Shown: one piece after another, positions 18,298 to 27,847 of the stretch | Layout: each line of letters starts with the position of its first letter | How positions within the stretch are numbered: position 1 is the stretch's first letter | The notes under the pieces: model-generated | The model's database searches: none | Told to the model about the DNA's origin: nothing | Seen by the model: only the letters and a program-made list of their open reading frames with translations | From: Corynebacterium hansenii | Lineage (GTDB): Bacteria; Actinomycetota; Actinomycetes; Mycobacteriales; Mycobacteriaceae | DNA: 64,000 nt | Direction of reading: 5' to 3' | NCBI RefSeq assembly: GCF_030408795.1 | Contig: NZ_CP047211.1 | Coordinates: 186,001 to 250,000 of the forward strand | Made by a program: the position numbers and the translations under genes

Positions 18298-18872
18298 CGT
18301 CCGGCGGGCACGATCGGCTGGCAGCGAGGCAGGCGGCGGTGGCGAGGGCGTTGGCGTCGTCAAGCGAAGAAGCCGCGGGCGAGGCGCTCGACGGTGACCC
18401 GGGGCCCGCGCTGGATGCGGGGCAGGTGGCGTGGTCGAGGACGCAGCTGCGGATCAAGCACGCGGGGGCGATCGCGCGGCGGGCGCCGATGCTGGCCGAG
18501 GCGGTGGCGGCGACCGGGCGCTCGTGGGCGGCGGAGTACGTGGCGTGGGTGGAGGCCCGCGCGGGCGAAAATGGCGGGGGAGCGGCCGGCGGGGACGCTG
18601 CGGCCGATGGAGTAGGAGCCCGCGCGGGCGCAAACGGCGGGGGAGCGGCCGGCGGCGACGCGGACCTCGCGGAAGCGGCGGAGCTTTCCGCGCACCTGTG
18701 CGGGCGGATGAGGGTGCCCGCGGCGGTCGTCGACGAGATGCTGGTGCTGCGCGATCTGGTGGCGGGGCCGTCGCGCGTGCGGGTGCTGCGGGGGTGCGGG
18801 CGGTGGATGATCCGCGTGGGCGGTCGGCGGCGATTCGGCGGCCGGGGATGTTCGAACGCGGCGGGTCGGTGA
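18294..18872 (+). CDS. small partner protein of the MNIO operon (SCO6045-like)
   Basis: 192-aa, Ala/Gly/Arg-rich protein. GTG 18294 overlaps the MNIO stop (GTGA), so the two are coupled. The N-terminal helix pair (RLAARQAAVARAL) followed by QVAWSRTQLRIKHAGAIARRAP and a WAAEYVAW segment resembles the short partner found after DUF692 genes in streptomycetes (SCO6045-like C-terminal domain), which may take the place of the BufC/MbnC partner that binds the precursor. The middle holds two imperfect copies of an ARAGxNGGGAAGGDA segment (around residues 88-124), a repeat-made linker. An exact GTCGTCAAGC lies at 18356. dnaX starts 26 nt downstream. Confidence 0.6.
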   Translation: MTSGGHDRLAARQAAVARALASSSEEAAGEALDGDPGPALDAGQVAWSRTQLRIKHAGAIARRAPMLAEAVAATGRSWAAEYVAWVEARAGENGGGAAGGDAAADGVGARAGANGGGAAGGDADLAEAAELSAHLCGRMRVPAAVVDEMLVLRDLVAGPSRVRVLRGCGRWMIRVGGRRRFGGRGCSNAAGR

Positions 18873-18886
18873 TCCGGGCGGGCCGG

Positions 18887-18892
18887 TAGGCT
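18887..18892 (+). promoter_or_regulatory. -10 box of dnaX
   Basis: TAGGCT, 6 nt before GTG 18899. Leaderless arrangement. Confidence 0.5.
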
Positions 18893-18898
18893 GGGCGC

Positions 18899-21800
18899 GT
18901 GGCTCTGTACAGGAAGTATCGTCCGGCGACGTTTGCCGAGGTCGTGGGGCAGCGGCATGTGACCGACCCCCTTTCCGCGGCCCTGGAATCGCGTGGCGCG
19001 GACGGGGCCCCGGACCGTATCAACCACGCCTACCTGTTCTCCGGGCCGCGCGGTTGCGGCAAGACGTCGTCGGCGCGGATCCTGGCGCGCAGCCTCAACT
19101 GCGTGGAGGGGCCGACGGCGACGCCGTGCGGGAAGTGCGCGTCGTGCGTGGCGCTGGGGCCGGGCGGCCCGGGCAACCTGGACGTGGTGGAGCTGGATGC
19201 GGCGTCGCACAACAGCGTCGACGACATGCGCGATCTGCGGGACAAGGCGATGTACGCGCCGGCGGAGTCGCGGTACCGCATCTTCATCATCGATGAGGCG
19301 CACATGGTCACCAGCCAGGGCTTCAATGCCCTGCTGAAGATCGTGGAGGAGCCGCCGGAGCACCTGATCTTCATTTTCGCCACCACCGAGCCGGAGAAGG
19401 TGCTGACCACCATCCGGTCGCGCACGCACCATTATCCGTTCCGGCTGTTGCCGCCGAATCTGATGCGGGGGCTGCTCGAGCGCATCGTCGGCGAGGAGGG
19501 CGTCGCCGTCGCCGATGACGTGTACCCGCTGGTCGTGCGGGCCGGCGGCGGGTCGCCGCGTGATTCGCTGTCGGTGATGGACCAGCTGTTGGCGGGTGCG
19601 GGGCCGGAGGGCGTGTCGTATGAGCTTGCGGCGGGTTTGCTGGGCGTCACGGATCAGACGTTGCTTGACGACGCCTTGTCCGCTCTGGCCGCGGGGGATC
19701 GCGCCGGGTTGTTCGGCGTGGTGGATCGCGTGGTGCGGTCCGGGCAGGATCCGAAGCGGTTCGCCGAGGATCTGCTGGGGCGCGTCCGCGATCTGCTGGT
19801 GATCGCCGCCGTGCCGAATGCGATGGAAGAGGGACTGGTCGATGCCCCCGAGGATCGCGTCGAGGCGATGCGCGAGCAGGCGACGTCGGTGCCCACGGGG
19901 ACGTTGACGAGGTTCGCCGATGTGCTACAGCGGGGTTTGCCGGACATGTCCGGGGCGACGTCGCCGCGGTTGCTGCTCGAGGTGCTGTGCGCGCGGATGC
20001 TGCTGCCGGCTTCGGAGCAGTCGGTGGAGTCGTTGATCCAGCGCATTGAGGCGCTGGAGCGTGGCGGTGTTGCCGGTGGTGGTCAGCAGGGGCAGCAGGC
20101 CCAGCCGCATCAAAGCCAGCAGCAGAGCCAGCCGCAGCAGGCGGCGCCTGCCGGTGGCCCGGGGGCGATGGGCGGGCCGGGCGGTCCCGGCGATGACCCC
20201 AACCTTTCGCCGTTGCAGCGGGCGCGTTTGGCGAGGCAGGCGCAGAATCCGCAGGCGGCGCCGCCCACGCCGCCGCAGCAAACCGCGCAGCCGGTTCAGC
20301 CCACGCCGGCTCAGCAGCGGCCGGAGCCCGCTCAGTCCGAGCCGCAGCAGTCGGCTGCACAGCCGGAACCGGAGCAACCGACCGCGCAGTCTCAGCCGAC
20401 GCAGCCCACTCAGCCGCAGGTGCCCGCGCAGCAGCAGAATACCGCCGCGCCCGAGGTTCCCGACCAGGAGGAGCAGGCCCGCAAGGCCCGCGAGATGCGT
20501 GAAATCTCGCGGCGCATGCAGGAGCAGGCCCGCGAACAGGAGCGGGCGGAACGCGAGCGCATGGCCAAGGAGCGCGAGGCCGCCGCCCGCGCCGCCGAAG
20601 GCGATGCCGGTTCCGTGGCGCCGCAGCAGGAGGAGTCCGCTCCGGCGCAGCCGGCGGTACGGGCGGACGAGGGGGCGGCGGGGACGTCGTCAAGCGATCA
20701 CTTGCAGGCGCTGCGCGAAGCATGGCCGCAGGTCGTGGAGTACGCGGGCGAGGGCAACATCCCCGTGCGCGTGATGGCGGCGCAGGCGGTGCCGGTCGCG
20801 CTCGACGAGGGCGTGCTGACCATCGGCCACCACACCGGGGCGCTCGCCAATCGCCTCAACGATCCCGGGAACGCCGCCGCGCTCGGTGCCGCCGTGCGGC
20901 GGGTGCAGGGCATTGAGGTGGAGGTGCGCTGTGTCGTCGGCACGGCGCCGCGCGGTGGCGGGGACCGTTCGGGTGCCCGGCCGCGTCAGCACCAGGCGCC
21001 CGCCGGCGAGAGTTCGGAGGGTGCAAAACCTGCGGGGCTGGCCAATGATCGACCTGACTCAACCGTTGGAGATGTCAACGAAGGGCATTCACCTGCGGGA
21101 ATGAGCGGCGGGCACTCCGTTCCGGACGGTAGTGCGCCGGTTTCGGGCTCTGCGCCGGCTGCGGAGTCGGCCCCTGGGGCTGCTGCTGCGCCGGCGCCGG
21201 AGTCTGCTCCCAAAGCCGATGAGGGCCGCCCGGTGCCCGCGTACCGACGAATCCTCGAGCAGCGTCGCCGTGCCCAAGAGGCCGCGCGCCGCAACGCCGA
21301 AACCGGCAGCGGGCCGTCCGGATTGACCGATGCCCGCAACGCCGCAGGCGCTGCGCCGACGCGGGATCAAGCCGGCGATGGCGGGAAGAAGAAGTACGTT
21401 CCGCCGCCGCCCGCGGCCGGGACGCAAGGCGTGACCAAGCGTCGTCACGACGACATCCCGCTTCCTCCCGAGCCGTACGACGACGTCCCCCCGCCTCCCG
21501 ACCCCGACTACGGCGGCTACCCCGACGACGGCGGTTACGCTCCGCCGCCGGACTTCGGTGCTGGTCAGGGCGGTGGCCAAGGCGGTGCTCAATCTGCCGG
21601 ACAGCCCGGTGGGCAACCGGCCGGGCAGTACGGCGGACAGCCTGGCGCGCAGCCCGGGGGTCAGTACGGAGGCCAAGGCGTTGGAGCCCCCGCCGGTCCA
21701 TCTGGCAGCGCTCCGACGGCGCAGACACCGGGGCAACCTCCGGCTTCGGCTCCGGCTCCGGCACCCACCGGGGACCCCGGCGTCGCCGACGACGGCCTCG

Positions 21801-21919
21801 ACGACGAGGAGCGCGAACTCCTCGACGCCGCCCGCACCCCGGGCCAGCTGGACCACCGCGACCAAAAGGAAGTCGTGATGGAACTGCTGGCCAAGGAACT
21901 CGGCGCCAAACCTCTGTAA
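18899..21919 (+). CDS. dnaX: DNA polymerase III subunits gamma/tau
   Basis: Clamp-loader ATPase that links the replicative polymerases and loads the beta clamp. Of 1006 aa, residues 1-370 are the conserved AAA+ part: Walker A GPRGCGKTS (49-57), zinc cysteines 68, 77, 80 and 83, Walker B IIDEAHM, the SRC-like TTIRSRTHHYPF sensor region. Residues about 385-600 are a Gln/Pro linker and a charged Glu/Arg coiled stretch, then a folded domain (about 600-680, HLQALREAWPQVVEYAG), then more than 200 residues of Pro/Gly/Gln repeats (GQ-rich, GGQxGGQ), ending DEERELLDAARTP...LLAKELGAKPL. The linkers make it much longer than E. coli tau (643 aa). GTG start with leaderless promoter. Confidence 0.95.
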   Translation: MALYRKYRPATFAEVVGQRHVTDPLSAALESRGADGAPDRINHAYLFSGPRGCGKTSSARILARSLNCVEGPTATPCGKCASCVALGPGGPGNLDVVELDAASHNSVDDMRDLRDKAMYAPAESRYRIFIIDEAHMVTSQGFNALLKIVEEPPEHLIFIFATTEPEKVLTTIRSRTHHYPFRLLPPNLMRGLLERIVGEEGVAVADDVYPLVVRAGGGSPRDSLSVMDQLLAGAGPEGVSYELAAGLLGVTDQTLLDDALSALAAGDRAGLFGVVDRVVRSGQDPKRFAEDLLGRVRDLLVIAAVPNAMEEGLVDAPEDRVEAMREQATSVPTGTLTRFADVLQRGLPDMSGATSPRLLLEVLCARMLLPASEQSVESLIQRIEALERGGVAGGGQQGQQAQPHQSQQQSQPQQAAPAGGPGAMGGPGGPGDDPNLSPLQRARLARQAQNPQAAPPTPPQQTAQPVQPTPAQQRPEPAQSEPQQSAAQPEPEQPTAQSQPTQPTQPQVPAQQQNTAAPEVPDQEEQARKAREMREISRRMQEQAREQERAERERMAKEREAAARAAEGDAGSVAPQQEESAPAQPAVRADEGAAGTSSSDHLQALREAWPQVVEYAGEGNIPVRVMAAQAVPVALDEGVLTIGHHTGALANRLNDPGNAAALGAAVRRVQGIEVEVRCVVGTAPRGGGDRSGARPRQHQAPAGESSEGAKPAGLANDRPDSTVGDVNEGHSPAGMSGGHSVPDGSAPVSGSAPAAESAPGAAAAPAPESAPKADEGRPVPAYRRILEQRRRAQEAARRNAETGSGPSGLTDARNAAGAAPTRDQAGDGGKKKYVPPPPAAGTQGVTKRRHDDIPLPPEPYDDVPPPPDPDYGGYPDDGGYAPPPDFGAGQGGGQGGAQSAGQPGGQPAGQYGGQPGAQPGGQYGGQGVGAPAGPSGSAPTAQTPGQPPASAPAPAPTGDPGVADDGLDDEERELLDAARTPGQLDHRDQKEVVMELLAKELGAKPL

Positions 21920-22073
21920 GGCAGCGCCGCGCGGCGTCCCCTTCCCGCTCCAATCGCAGGTGCGGGCGGTCTGGTGTGGGGCCGGAACGCCGTAAAGCAA
22001 CCGTCCCCCTTCGCCCAGCGCGAACGCATTCGAAAACCGCCCGCGCCTGCCCGGCGGGATCCGGCGGCGCCGC

Positions 22074-22079
22074 TACAAT
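22074..22079 (+). promoter_or_regulatory. -10 box upstream of ybaB-recR
   Basis: TACAAT 72 nt before the ybaB ATG, in the 232-nt gap after dnaX. No matching -35 is evident. Confidence 0.35.
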
Positions 22080-22151
22080 CGGCGGCTACGTGGGCGAACA
22101 CCGCCCGCACCCGGATCCCCGGCCCCGAATCCCGAAAAGGACGAAAAACAC

Positions 22152-22487
22152 ATGAGCCAGCCCGACATGAACTCCATCCTCGCCCAGGCCCAGCAGATGC
22201 AGGCGCAGCTCGAGGCCGCGCAGGCCGAGATCGTCGCCGCCTCCGTGGTCGGCGAGGCCGGCAATGGGCTGGTGAAGGTCACCATGCGCGGGTCCGGCGA
22301 GGTCTCCGACATCGAGCTGGACCCGAAGGTCGTGGACCCGGAGGACGTCGACGGGCTGCAGGACCTCATCCTCGGCGCGTTCGGCGACGCCACCCAGAAG
22401 GTGCAGCAGCTGGCGGAAGAGAAGATGGGGCCGCTGTCGCAGGGCTTCGGCGCGCTGGGCGACGGCCCGTCCGGCCTGGGATTCTAG
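22152..22487 (+). CDS. ybaB: YbaB/EbfC family nucleoid-associated protein
   Basis: 111-aa DNA-binding protein that forms dimers with a pincer shape. The N-terminal helix [23 protein letters not shown], the strand region [20 protein letters not shown] and the helix [23 protein letters not shown] are all family features. It lies between dnaX and recR, the usual bacterial order, and is separated from recR by 16 nt. It probably acts on chromosome organisation or recombination; the precise role is not established. A GAAAAGGACGA sequence serves as ribosome-binding site. Confidence 0.92.
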   Translation: MSQPDMNSILAQAQQMQAQLEAAQAEIVAASVVGEAGNGLVKVTMRGSGEVSDIELDPKVVDPEDVDGLQDLILGAFGDATQKVQQLAEEKMGPLSQGFGALGDGPSGLGF

Positions 22488-22503
22488 GACCGGCGCACCG
22501 AAA

Positions 22504-23190
<687 letters not shown>

Positions 23191-23319
23191 GCCGCGTGGC
23201 CGATTGGCCCGCCGCGCTCATCCGGGCGCGGCGGGCCTGCGTCGTTTCGGGGCGGTGTCGGTGCCATGTTTCGCCTCCGCACCGCCGCTGTGATCTGTTT
23301 CGCCGGCCACCTCACTGCT

Positions 23320-23428
23320 GTGGACACCGAATCCGGCGCGACGCAGCCGTCGTCAAGCCAGATGCGCCCGTTCCGTGCAGATACACCTGTTGCAACGGGC
23401 GCATTTGCCTGGAACTGGCGCATCTGCG
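23320..23428. repeat. 109-nt repeat family B, copy 1
   Basis: Begins GTGGACACCGAATCCGGCGC, carries the motif GTCGTCAAGC (23349), and ends with CTGGAACTGGCGCATCTGCG. Inside is an inverted repeat built on GATGCGCCCGTT...AACGGGCGCAT. It is nearly identical to the copy at 23578. Confidence 0.9.
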
Positions 23429-23577
23429 TGGCCCGGGATGAATGGTGGGATGCCGTCCGCCAGGAACTGGCGCATCTGCCGCCGGCGACCTGCTCCCGGC
23501 CCGTGTCGCCGTGGTGCTCCGCCGTTGCTGCCGCTTCACCTTGCCGCGGAATCCTGTTTCGCCGCCCCATCGGATAG

Positions 23578-23686
23578 GTGGACACCGAATCCGGCGCGAC
23601 GCAGCCGTCGCTAAGCCAGATGCGCCCGTTTCGTGCAGGTACGCCCGTTGCAACGGGCGCATCTGCCTGGAACTGGCGCATCTGCG
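23578..23686. repeat. 109-nt repeat family B, copy 2
   Basis: Same order as copy 1, in direct orientation 258 nt further on, with scattered substitutions; GTCGCTAAGC replaces GTCGTCAAGC. The inverted pair is GATGCGCCCGTT and AACGGGCGCATC. Confidence 0.9.
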
Positions 23687-23849
23687 GGTTTGGGGCGACG
23701 AGGGAGGGGGCGGCGTGAGCTGCGTGAGCGGAGTGGGCGGAGGGGTGGGAGGGGCGCCGAGGGTGGCGTGGGCGGAGGGTGGAGCGGTCGCAGCCGCCGA
23801 CGCAGCGGGCACCGCCGCCGCCGGCACCGCCTCCCCACCCCTCACACCG

Positions 23850-24617
23850 CTAAATCTCCTGCCACTCCGGCTTGCACTGGAACGCGTACCGGTAGTACTC
23901 GGCGTTCTCCAGCTGCGACGCCGCCTGCTCGTCCACGATGACGGTCGCGTGCGGGTGATACTGCAGCACCGACGCCGGGCACATCGCCGACACGGGGCCC
24001 TCGCACAGCGCCTCGACGGCCTCGGCCTTGTTGATGCCCGTCGCCAACAGCAGCAGGTGCCGCGCCCGCCCGATGGTCGCGAGGCCCTGGGTCACCACGT
24101 GGTGGGGGACGTCGTCGATGGAGTCGAAGAACCGGGCGTTGTCCGAAATGGTGCGCGGGTGCAGGGTTTTCACGCGGGTGCCGGACGCGAGGGAACTGCC
24201 GGGCTCGTTGAACCCGATGTGCCCGTCGGTGCCGACGCCGAGCAGCTGCACGTCGATGCCGCCCGCCGCGGCGATGGCGCGGTCGTAGTCGGACGCGTGC
24301 TTCGGGTCGAGGCCGTTGGGCGACTGGACCAGGGCGTCCTCGATGTCGATGTGTCCGGTCAGTTCGCGGCGGATGGTCGCGTGGTAGCTCTGCGGGTGGT
24401 CCGGCCCGAGGCCGATGTATTCGTCCAGCAGGAACGCGCGGCATTGGGCGAAGGACAGGCCCTCTTCCCGGTGGCGGCGCACGAGTTCGCGGTACGCGCC
24501 GACGGGCGTGGATCCGGTGGCCAGGCCGAGTGTGGCGCCGCGTTCGACGTAGCGGGCCATGACGTCGGCGGCGAGCAGCCCCACTTCGTCGGGGTCGTCC
24601 AGGATGATGATCTCCAC
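23850..24617 (-). CDS. nagB: glucosamine-6-phosphate deaminase
   Basis: Converts glucosamine 6-phosphate to fructose 6-phosphate and ammonia, the last step of N-acetylglucosamine use. 255 aa, full length for the family. Signatures: [15 protein letters not shown] (phosphate loop), the catalytic Asp in FLLDEYIGL, and [18 protein letters not shown] with the general-base Asp/His region. It starts at GTG 24617, one base after the nagA stop, so translation is coupled. It is the last gene of EIIC-nagA-nagB. Confidence 0.95.
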   Translation of the reverse strand: MEIIILDDPDEVGLLAADVMARYVERGATLGLATGSTPVGAYRELVRRHREEGLSFAQCRAFLLDEYIGLGPDHPQSYHATIRRELTGHIDIEDALVQSPNGLDPKHASDYDRAIAAAGGIDVQLLGVGTDGHIGFNEPGSSLASGTRVKTLHPRTISDNARFFDSIDDVPHHVVTQGLATIGRARHLLLLATGINKAEAVEALCEGPVSAMCPASVLQYHPHATVIVDEQAASQLENAEYYRYAFQCKPEWQEI

Positions 24618-24618
24618 G

Positions 24619-25872
24619 TCAGCGTTCCTTTCGCTCTCCGGCGACGATCACGGTCGGCGGTGTCGGGGCCCCTCCGTCGCGGGGGTCGGGGTTGCCTGCG
24701 GGGGCATCGTCGCAAAGTAGCAAATCGGCTCGCTTGCCGACGGCTATGGCCCCCCGGTCGGCGAATCCCGCTGCTTTCGCCCCGGTCGTGGCGGCCATGC
24801 GGGCGACGGTGGCGGCGTCGATTCCGCGGTGGAGCATGCGCAGGACCTGGTCGTGGATGGTGGAGGTGCCGCCGGCGATGGCGCCGAGGGGGGTGTCCGT
24901 GTTGGGGATGTCGGTGCCGGAGCTTTCGTCCGCGTTGTCCCCGCCGTCGACCTTGAGGCGGGCGACGCCGCCGCGGACGGTGACGGGCAGGGAGCCGAGG
25001 ACGTAGTCGCCGTCGGCCATGCCCGCGGCGGCCATGGCGTCGGAGACCAGCGTGATGCCGTCGGGGCCGGTGGTGGCCCTGACCAGGTCGACCATCGCGT
25101 CGGAAAGGTGGACGCCGTCGGCGATGAGCTCCACGAACGCCTCGCCGCGCGCCGAAGCGGCCATCAGCGCCGCCGCCGCGCCCGGCTTGCGGTGGTGGAT
25201 CGGCGGCATGGCGTTGAACAGGTGGGTCGCGGTTACCGTGAGGCCGAGGTCGTTGGCGGCGTCGATGGCGCGGGCGGTGACGTCGTAGTCGGCGTCGGTG
25301 TGGCCGAACGACGCCACGATGCCGTGTTCGGCGCACACGCGCAGCAGATCATCGATGCGCGCGGTCTCCGGTGCCAGGGTGATGGCGCGGACTTGGCCGC
25401 GGCCGGCGTCGAGGATCATCTCCAGCGCAGCCGGATCGCCGGGCACGATGGCGCGGGGATCCTGGGCGCCGCAGCGGCACGAATTGATGAACGGCCCCTC
25501 GAGGTGGATGCCGTCGATGTGGCCGTCGTCGGCGACGTCGGCGAGGACCTCCACCTGCCGGGCCAAATCCGCCGGCAGAGCGGACACGGTCGACGCGAAC
25601 AGCGTCGTCGTTCCCCACCTGCGGTGATGCGCCGCCGCGGCCGCGCACCCCTCCGCATCGGAGGTCGGGAACCCGTGGCCCACCGCCCCGTGATTGTGGA
25701 CGTCGACGAGCCCCGGCAGGATCAGCGGATCGCCGTCGGCCTCGCCGTCGCCGGGCACGGCCGGGCGGATCTCGGCGATCACGCCGTCGACCCACGCCAC
25801 GAAGGCGTTCGGCAGCACCCCCTCGGGTGTGGCGGCTCGGCCGATGACGTGGCCGTCGTAAAGCGGAGGCAT
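24619..25872 (-). CDS. nagA: N-acetylglucosamine-6-phosphate deacetylase
   Basis: Removes acetate from GlcNAc-6-phosphate. The 417-aa amidohydrolase carries [12 protein letters not shown] (metal-binding His pair), HLEGPFI (metal Glu), [18 protein letters not shown], and the catalytic Asp in [14 protein letters not shown] 25872 lies 5 nt past the EIIC stop and GGGGAAG at the end of the EIIC gene is its ribosome-binding site; this beats longer in-frame starts inside EIIC. A GTCGCAAAGT variant of the recurring 10-mer lies at 24709 in the final coding part. Start of nagB follows after one base. Confidence 0.95.
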   Translation of the reverse strand: MPPLYDGHVIGRAATPEGVLPNAFVAWVDGVIAEIRPAVPGDGEADGDPLILPGLVDVHNHGAVGHGFPTSDAEGCAAAAAHHRRWGTTTLFASTVSALPADLARQVEVLADVADDGHIDGIHLEGPFINSCRCGAQDPRAIVPGDPAALEMILDAGRGQVRAITLAPETARIDDLLRVCAEHGIVASFGHTDADYDVTARAIDAANDLGLTVTATHLFNAMPPIHHRKPGAAAALMAASARGEAFVELIADGVHLSDAMVDLVRATTGPDGITLVSDAMAAAGMADGDYVLGSLPVTVRGGVARLKVDGGDNADESSGTDIPNTDTPLGAIAGGTSTIHDQVLRMLHRGIDAATVARMAATTGAKAAGFADRGAIAVGKRADLLLCDDAPAGNPDPRDGGAPTPPTVIVAGERKER

Positions 25873-25876
25873 GCCG

Positions 25877-27346
25877 TTACTTCCCCGAGTCCTTCTCGGC
25901 CGCCGCGTCTCGCTCGACGATGACGGCACGGTCGGCGTCATCCTGGGTCATGCGCGCATGAACCTCGGAAGGATCGGGTTCGTACGCCGCCTGGGCCTGC
26001 TGGGCGGTGCGGTCGAACTTCTCCTTGGTGGTCAGCTCGGACTCGGGCACGATCGGATCCAGCTCCGGATCGCGGCCCGGGGTCTTCAGGTCGAGCTTCA
26101 CGATCATGATGCGGAAGATCGCGTAGTAGATCACCGCGTAGACCAGGCCCGCCACGACGATCGCCCAGGGCTTCTCGGCGATGCCGAGGTTCAGCAGGAA
26201 GTCGATCGCGCCGGCGGAGAAGCCGAAGCCGTCGCGGGCGCCGACCAGGTTCATCACCGCCAGCGAGGAACCCGTGAGCACCGCGTGGGTGACGTACAGC
26301 GGCCACGCCAGGAACATGAACGCGAACTCCAGCGGCTCGGTGATGCCGGTGAGGAACGCCGTCAGGGCCAGCGATACCATCGCGCCGCCGGTCACCTTCT
26401 TCTGGGCCGGCCGCGCGGTGTGGTACATCGCCAGGGCGGCGGCGGGCAGGGCGAACATCATGATGGGGAAGAAGCCGGTCATGAACGCGCCCGCGGTCGG
26501 GTCGCCGGCCAGGAAGCGGGCGATGTCGCCGTGGACGACGCCGGCGTCGCCCTCGAAGGAACCGAGCATGAACCACGGCACGAAGTTGAGCAGGTGGTGC
26601 AGGCCGATCGGGATGAGCAGGCGGTTGACCGTGCCGTAGACGAAGCCGCCGCCGACGGTGTTCTCCGAGATCATGTCGCCGAACCACGTCAGGCCCTGGT
26701 TGAACCACGGGTAGACCAGCACCATCGGGATGGCGATGACCACCGCCGCGAAGCCGACGACGATGGGCACGAAGCGGCGGCCGTTGAAGAAGCCGAGGTA
26801 CTCCGGCAGGCGCTTGCGGTGGTAGCGCTGCCACAGCATCGCCGCCACCAGGCCCATGATCAGGCCTGCGAGGACGCCGTAGTTGATCATCAGCTGGTCG
26901 CCGTTCTGGTCGACCTCGCCTTCCAGCACCATCGGCGACAGCGCCTTGAACACGCCGGTGAGCACCAGGTAGCCGACGACGGCGGCCAGGGCGGTGGAGC
27001 CGTCGGCCTTCTTCGCCCAGCCGATGGACACGCCGACGGCGAACAGCAGCGGCAGGTTGTCGAACAGCGCGCCGCCGCCCGCGGCGAAGATCGCGGCGAG
27101 CCACTTGAGCACGGTGATGCTCTCCCAGCGGCCCAGCATGTCGTCCTGGCCCAGGCGCAGCAGCAGCGCGGCGGCGGGCAGCACGGCGATGGGCAGCATG
27201 AGGCTGCGGCCGAGCTTCTGCAGGTTCTTCATCGCCGCGGACTTCTTCTTGGGCTTTGCGACGGCGGCGGTGCCGGCCGAGCCGGCGTGGTCTGCTCCGG
27301 CGGCGGGCGCCGCGGCGCCCCCGGGTGCGTTGTCGGTGGAGGACAT
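25877..27346 (-). CDS. nagE: PTS EIIC component, N-acetylglucosamine/glucose family
   Basis: Membrane permease that imports a sugar, phosphorylated by EIIB during passage. 489 aa with about ten helices. Signatures of the glucose/GlcNAc class: KLGRSLMLPIAVLPAAALLLRLGQ at the start, GLHHLLNFVPWF, and GITEPLEFAFMFLAWPLYV with the substrate-contact GITEPLEF motif. Unlike most family members there is no fused EIIB or EIIA; the C-terminus is a 70-residue charged tail, and EIIB and EIIA are separate genes on the other strand. ATG 27346 with AGGGACG upstream is chosen over longer frames. Followed by nagA and nagB, so GlcNAc is the likely substrate. Confidence 0.92.
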   Translation of the reverse strand: MSSTDNAPGGAAAPAAGADHAGSAGTAAVAKPKKKSAAMKNLQKLGRSLMLPIAVLPAAALLLRLGQDDMLGRWESITVLKWLAAIFAAGGGALFDNLPLLFAVGVSIGWAKKADGSTALAAVVGYLVLTGVFKALSPMVLEGEVDQNGDQLMINYGVLAGLIMGLVAAMLWQRYHRKRLPEYLGFFNGRRFVPIVVGFAAVVIAIPMVLVYPWFNQGLTWFGDMISENTVGGGFVYGTVNRLLIPIGLHHLLNFVPWFMLGSFEGDAGVVHGDIARFLAGDPTAGAFMTGFFPIMMFALPAAALAMYHTARPAQKKVTGGAMVSLALTAFLTGITEPLEFAFMFLAWPLYVTHAVLTGSSLAVMNLVGARDGFGFSAGAIDFLLNLGIAEKPWAIVVAGLVYAVIYYAIFRIMIVKLDLKTPGRDPELDPIVPESELTTKEKFDRTAQQAQAAYEPDPSEVHARMTQDDADRAVIVERDAAAEKDSGK

Positions 27347-27430
27347 CGTCGTCCCTTTCGATCGGGGCCCGCCGGCCGTGTACCTGCTCCGGAAGGGTCC
27401 GTGGGTTTGCTTTCCCGACCATTCTATCGC

Positions 27431-27446
27431 ACTGGTCATGACCAAC
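27431..27446. promoter_or_regulatory. DasR/NagR-type operator between the divergent pts genes
   Basis: ACTGGTCATGACCAAC matches the dre consensus (ACTGGTCTAGACCANN) with a central GGTCATGACC palindrome. It lies 85 nt before the EIIC start and 165 nt before EIIB, so it can control both directions. The GntR-family regulator at 28447 is the likely binder. Confidence 0.75.
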
Positions 27447-27610
27447 CATGACAACTTAGTCACAATTTCCCCTATTCCGCGCGTCACATGGGTACCGTGG
27501 GTTGTGACGCACGAAACGTGACGCACGAAAACCGCGTGGGCCATGGGCGGTCCGGTGCCGCCGCGCACCCGTTCGCCGGGAGGGTCCGCCGAAACCGCAG
27601 GAGGAACACC

Positions 27611-27847
27611 ATGGCCAAGATCAACGTCGACGGCATCGTCGCCGGACTGGGCGGCGCTGGGAACATCGACGAAATCGAGGGTTGCATCACCCGGCTCCGG
27701 ACGGTCGTCGACGATCCGTCTCTGGTGGACAAGGACGCGCTGGCGGCGGCCGGCGCGATGGGCGTCGTCGAAGCCGGCGACGTGGTGCAGGTCGTGGTCG
27801 GCCCCGAAGCGGAGTTGATCGCGGAGGACATCGAGGACCTTCTGTGA
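27611..27847 (+). CDS. stand-alone PTS EIIB domain (GlcNAc/glucose family)
   Basis: 78-aa phosphocarrier. The phospho-acceptor Cys25 is in EIEGCITRLRTVVDD, the typical motif of glucose-family EIIB domains (CxTRLR). GGCGGCGCTG... codes a Gly-rich loop before it. It is divergent from the EIIC gene and its stop overlaps the EIIA start (GTGA), so EIIB and EIIA are translated together. Preceded by CAGGAGGAA, a good ribosome-binding site. It passes phosphate from EIIA to the sugar held by EIIC. Confidence 0.92.
   Translation: MAKINVDGIVAGLGGAGNIDEIEGCITRLRTVVDDPSLVDKDALAAAGAMGVVEAGDVVQVVVGPEAELIAEDIEDLL

Larger units (their letters stand above)
23191..23849. other. repeat-rich intergenic region between recR and nagB
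   Basis: About 660 nt without a credible gene; the open frames here are low-quality and consist of repeat translations. It holds two copies of a 109-nt direct repeat and a further solo ACTGGCGCATCTG at 23467. Its downstream part (23700-23840) is a low-complexity G/C stretch. Confidence 0.7.

Noticed and set aside
16313..18872. MNIO set as part of the copper operon
   Set aside because: Separated by about 5 kb with tRNA, ffs and other transcription units, and no CsoR-type operator is seen upstream of 16280.
23266..23577. 103-codon plus-strand frame in the recR-nagB gap
   Set aside because: It is a translation of the repeat family B units; no ribosome-binding site, and the frame is not kept between the two copies.
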